Origin: Amycolatopsis sp. A133
GTDB lineage: Bacteria > Actinomycetota > Actinomycetes > Mycobacteriales > Pseudonocardiaceae
Assembly (NCBI RefSeq): GCF_031082405.1
Contig: NZ_JAVHJU010000069.1
Location: 186,001-250,000 of the forward strand
Direction of reading: 5' to 3'
Length of the DNA stretch: 64,000 bases
Part shown: piece after piece, positions 61,389 through 64,000 of the stretch
Layout of the letters: each line of letters begins with the position of its first letter
Position numbering within the stretch: the first letter of the stretch is position 1
Notes under the pieces: generated by a model
Told to the model about the DNA's origin: nothing
Databases searched by the model: none
Seen by the model: only the letters and a program-made list of their open reading frames with translations
Made by a program: the position numbers and the translations under genes

Positions 61389-63065
61389 TCAGACCGCGGA
61401 AACGGCCGAGGACACCGCCGCCCGCAGCCGGGCGTGCAGCTCGCGGTGCCGCGACCGGTCCACCCGGACCTCGACGACCCGCAGCCCCGGCGCCGGCTCC
61501 AGCGCCGCCCGGAACTCCGTCAGCGTCTCCGCGACGACGTGCGGGACGCGGTAGCCGGCGCACAGCGCACCCAGGTCGGCCCCGTGCGGGGTGCCGAAGA
61601 CGCGCTCGAAGCTGGCCGAGTGCTCCGGTGCCCCCTGCTCGAGCAGGGAAAAGATGCCGCCGCCGTCGTCGTTGAGCACCACGATCGTCAGGTCGGGACG
61701 CTGCTCGGCGGGCCCGGTCAGCAACCCGGACGCGTCGTGCAGGAACGTCAGGTCGCCCAGCAGCGCGTAGGACGGGCCCCGGTGCACGTACGCGGCGCCG
61801 ATGGCCGTCGAGACCATGCCGTCGATGCCCGCGACGCCGCGGTTGCGGTGCACCAGGACGTCCGGCCGCAGCCGTCCGGCCAGCGCGACGTCCCGGGTCG
61901 GGTTGGACGAGCCGACGACCAGCAGGGAGTCCGGCGGCAGCGCGTCCACCAGCTCGGTCGCCACCCGCAGACCGCTGGGCCACGGCTCGTCGGCCAGCGT
62001 CGCGGCGACGGCGGAAGCGGCCGCGGCGTCGGCGCGGCGCCAGCTCGCCAGCCACTCCGGGTCGGCGGGCTTGGTCGGCTCGTCGAACCACTGCCCGACC
62101 TGCCGGACGTTGTGCGCGGGGGCCGGCCAGTCCGAGTCGGGCCGGACCAGCAGCACCTCGACCGAGGCGTCCGAGAGCACCTTCTGGATCTGCCGGAACA
62201 CCGTCGGACGGCCCAGGCAGAGCACCTGCTCCGGCTTGTGCTTCCCGATGAACTCCTCGACGCCGAGCAGCCACGCGCCGGACGAGATCGCCGTGCCGCC
62301 GGACAGCCCGAGGCCGCCGGTCTCCGAGACCACCGGCCAGCCGTGCTGCTCGGCCCACTCGCTGGCCGCCTGGACGCCGGTGTCGCACGCGATGACCAGG
62401 CCGTGGCGCGCCGAAGGCACCACGAACGACGGGAGCGCGCCGAAGTCCGGCAGCTCGGTCCAGCGCGAACCGTCGGCCCGGCCGTCGAGGGACTCGTACC
62501 ACTCACCGTCATCGTCCAGATCCGGCACGAGCGGCTCGCGGAACGGGATGTTCAGGTGCACCGGCCCGCAGCGCCACTCGCCGTAGGCGGCGTTCCACAC
62601 CCGGCAGATCTGGCTGCGCCAGTACGAGTTCTGCCCGGCCCGCCGCTCGGCGACGGCCAGCTCGTCGAAGTAGCGGATGGCGTCGCCGTAGAGCCGGTGC
62701 TGGTCGATGACCTGCGACGCCCCCGCGGCCCGCAGCTCGGGCGGCCGGTCGGCGGTCATGACGATCAGCGGGACGCCGGCCCGGTCGGCCTCCAGGACGG
62801 CGGGGTGGAAGTTCGCGGCCGCGGTGCCGGACGTGCAGAGCACGGCCACCGGGCGGCCGGTGCGGGCGGCGATGCCGAGCGCGAGGAAGGCGGCGCCGCG
62901 CTCGTCGATGCGGACGTGCAGCCGCAGCTTCCCGGCCGCCGCCGCGTCGTACAGGGCGATCGACAGCGGCGCGTTGCGGGAACCGGGGCAGAGGACGACG
63001 TGCGAAACGGTGTTGCGGACGAGTTCGTCGACGATGACCCTGGCCTGCGCGGTGGAAGGGTTCAC
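61389..63065 (-). CDS. menD: 2-succinyl-5-enolpyruvyl-6-hydroxy-3-cyclohexene-1-carboxylate synthase
   Basis: This 558-residue TPP-dependent enzyme catalyses the committing step of menaquinone synthesis, adding 2-oxoglutarate to isochorismate. It shows NPSTAQARVIVDELVR, VVLCPGSRNAPLSIALYDA, TSGTAAANFHPAVLEADRAG and the TPP/Mg region LGDLTFLHDASGLLTGP with VVLNDDGGGIFSLLEQG. GTG 63065 is preferred: AGGGG lies 7 nt upstream and the start then reads (V/M)NPST as in mycobacterial MenD; GTG 63071 is the alternative. It is divergent from menB with only 57 bp between starts. Confidence 0.95.
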   Translation of the reverse strand: MNPSTAQARVIVDELVRNTVSHVVLCPGSRNAPLSIALYDAAAAGKLRLHVRIDERGAAFLALGIAARTGRPVAVLCTSGTAAANFHPAVLEADRAGVPLIVMTADRPPELRAAGASQVIDQHRLYGDAIRYFDELAVAERRAGQNSYWRSQICRVWNAAYGEWRCGPVHLNIPFREPLVPDLDDDGEWYESLDGRADGSRWTELPDFGALPSFVVPSARHGLVIACDTGVQAASEWAEQHGWPVVSETGGLGLSGGTAISSGAWLLGVEEFIGKHKPEQVLCLGRPTVFRQIQKVLSDASVEVLLVRPDSDWPAPAHNVRQVGQWFDEPTKPADPEWLASWRRADAAAASAVAATLADEPWPSGLRVATELVDALPPDSLLVVGSSNPTRDVALAGRLRPDVLVHRNRGVAGIDGMVSTAIGAAYVHRGPSYALLGDLTFLHDASGLLTGPAEQRPDLTIVVLNDDGGGIFSLLEQGAPEHSASFERVFGTPHGADLGALCAGYRVPHVVAETLTEFRAALEPAPGLRVVEVRVDRSRHRELHARLRAAVSSAVSAV

Positions 63066-63109
63066 CGGCACGCCCCTGGTACGCCGCCATTAGTCATGTC
63101 CACAGGTCC

Positions 63110-63115
63110 TATCCT
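63110..63115 (+). promoter_or_regulatory. Candidate -10 element of menB
   Basis: TATCCT ends 7 nt before GTG 63123, which would put the transcript start at the codon itself, giving a leaderless mRNA. No ribosome site is visible for either candidate menB start. Confidence 0.4.
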
Positions 63116-63122
63116 CGCAAAC

Positions 63123-64000
63123 GTGGATGACGCCCGAGTTTCCGAGCTGTTCGATCCGGCCGCGTGGACCGAGGTCGAAGGTTTCGCCTTCACCGACATC
63201 ACCTACCACCGCTCCGCTGAGAGCCGCGGCGGCAAACGCGTCGTGCGCATCGCGTTCGACCGCCCGGAGGTCCGCAACGCCTTCCGGCCGCACACCGTCG
63301 ACGAGCTCTACCGGGCGCTGGACCACGCCCGGATGAGCGCCGACGTCGGCTGTGTCCTGCTCACCGGGAACGGCCCCTCGCCCAAGGACGGCGGGTGGGC
63401 GTTCTGCTCCGGTGGTGACCAGCGTATTCGCGGACGGTCCGGGTATCAGTACGCGAGCGGGGAGACCTCCGACACGGTGGACCCGGCGCGGGCCGGCCGG
63501 CTGCACATCCTCGAGTGCCAGCGGCTCATCCGGTTCATGCCGAAACCCGTGATCGCGGTGGTGCCGGGCTGGGCCGCGGGCGGCGGGCACTCCCTGCACG
63601 TCGTGTGCGATCTCACCCTCGCCTCGGCCGAGCACGCGAAGTTCAAGCAGACCGACGCCGACGTCGGCTCGTTCGACGGCGGTTACGGCTCGGCCTACCT
63701 GGCGAAGATGGTCGGGCAGAAGTTCGCCCGCGAGATCTTCTTCCTCGGCCGCGAGTACTCCGCCGAGCAGATGCACCGGATGGGCGCCGTCAACGCCGTC
63801 GTCCCGCACGCCGACCTGGAAAAAGAGGCCCTGACCTGGGCGTGGGAGATCACCCGCAAGTCGCCGACGGCGCAGCGGATGCTCAAGTACGCGTTCAACC
63901 TCCCCGACGACGGCCTCGTCGGCCAGCAGCTGTTCGCCGGCGAAACCACCCGGTTGGCCTACATGCAGGACGAGGCCGTCGAAGGCCGTGACGCGTTCCT
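63123..64000 (+). CDS. menB: 1,4-dihydroxy-2-naphthoyl-CoA synthase, partial at the window end
   Basis: An open frame from GTG 63123 (or ATG 63096) continues to the last base, giving 292 residues without a stop. The protein has RPHTVDELYRALDHAR, GNGPSPKDGGWAFCSGGDQR, RGRSGYQYASGETSDTVDPA, GWAAGGGHSLHVVCDLTLAS and KQTDADVGSFDGGYGSAYLA, matching MenB. It cyclises O-succinylbenzoyl-CoA to the naphthoate ring. Only a few C-terminal residues should be missing. It and menD are divergently arranged in one menaquinone region. Confidence 0.95.
   Translation, partial: MDDARVSELFDPAAWTEVEGFAFTDITYHRSAESRGGKRVVRIAFDRPEVRNAFRPHTVDELYRALDHARMSADVGCVLLTGNGPSPKDGGWAFCSGGDQRIRGRSGYQYASGETSDTVDPARAGRLHILECQRLIRFMPKPVIAVVPGWAAGGGHSLHVVCDLTLASAEHAKFKQTDADVGSFDGGYGSAYLAKMVGQKFAREIFFLGREYSAEQMHRMGAVNAVVPHADLEKEALTWAWEITRKSPTAQRMLKYAFNLPDDGLVGQQLFAGETTRLAYMQDEAVEGRDAF

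Overview
The window is very GC-rich actinobacterial chromosome with tightly overlapping genes (many ATGA, GTGA or TGATG junctions) and many GTG or TTG starts. A type VII secretion accessory module (DUF3558 lipoprotein, PPE-like substrate, EspG), mycobacteria-like menaquinone and mannosyltransferase genes, and the styles of intergenic palindrome together suggest a Pseudonocardiaceae member such as Amycolatopsis. That assignment is an inference; no rRNA or other species marker is present.

Region 1 (1-22482) is an exopolysaccharide locus. On the plus strand lie a glycosyltransferase end, a polysaccharide pyruvyl transferase, an RmlC-like epimerase, a class III aminotransferase and a secreted right-handed beta-helix protein. 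On the minus strand lie an AlgD-type nucleotide-sugar dehydrogenase, glycosyltransferases, two Wzz-like proteins with degenerate kinase-like tails, an AsnB-type amidotransferase, a two-domain oxidoreductase, a heparinase II/III-like protein, a beta-helix lipoprotein, a Wzy/WaaL-like membrane protein and a PAP2 protein. Together they look like a Wzy/Wzz-type system for a uronic-acid-containing, amidated and possibly lyase- or epimerase-processed polymer. Several short tandem amplifications lie within coding sequence in this locus.

Region 2 (22483-27685) is a mixed set: a GH75 chitosanase with an operator-like palindrome next to its start, a polysaccharide deacetylase-like protein, a DdaH-type hydrolase divergent from an Lrp/AsnC regulator, a DHFR-fold protein, a small hypothetical protein and an enoyl-CoA hydratase.

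Region 3 (27686-37448) holds korAB (2-oxoglutarate:ferredoxin oxidoreductase), a membrane-anchored sunset-domain protein, a polyprenyl diphosphate synthase (probable menaquinone side chain), a secreted hypothetical protein, and a four-gene type VII secretion accessory operon preceded by a 10-codon upstream ORF.

Region 4 (37449-53796) is the complete 14-gene nuoA-N operon on the minus strand. Two 16-bp Rex-like operators lie upstream of nuoA, and two identical 20-bp palindromes lie farther upstream.

Region 5 (53797-64000) is a menaquinone/mannolipid region: menJ-like reductase, menG, two GT4 mannosyltransferases (one MgtA-like), an inositol monophosphatase-like protein, a DUF3592 protein, a secreted M1 peptidase, menD, and the divergent start of menB, which runs off the window. 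The NADH dehydrogenase, its quinone pathway, the quinone-tail synthase and a ferredoxin-linked TCA enzyme therefore lie within about 36 kb. No tRNA, rRNA, insertion sequence or CRISPR array was recognised.
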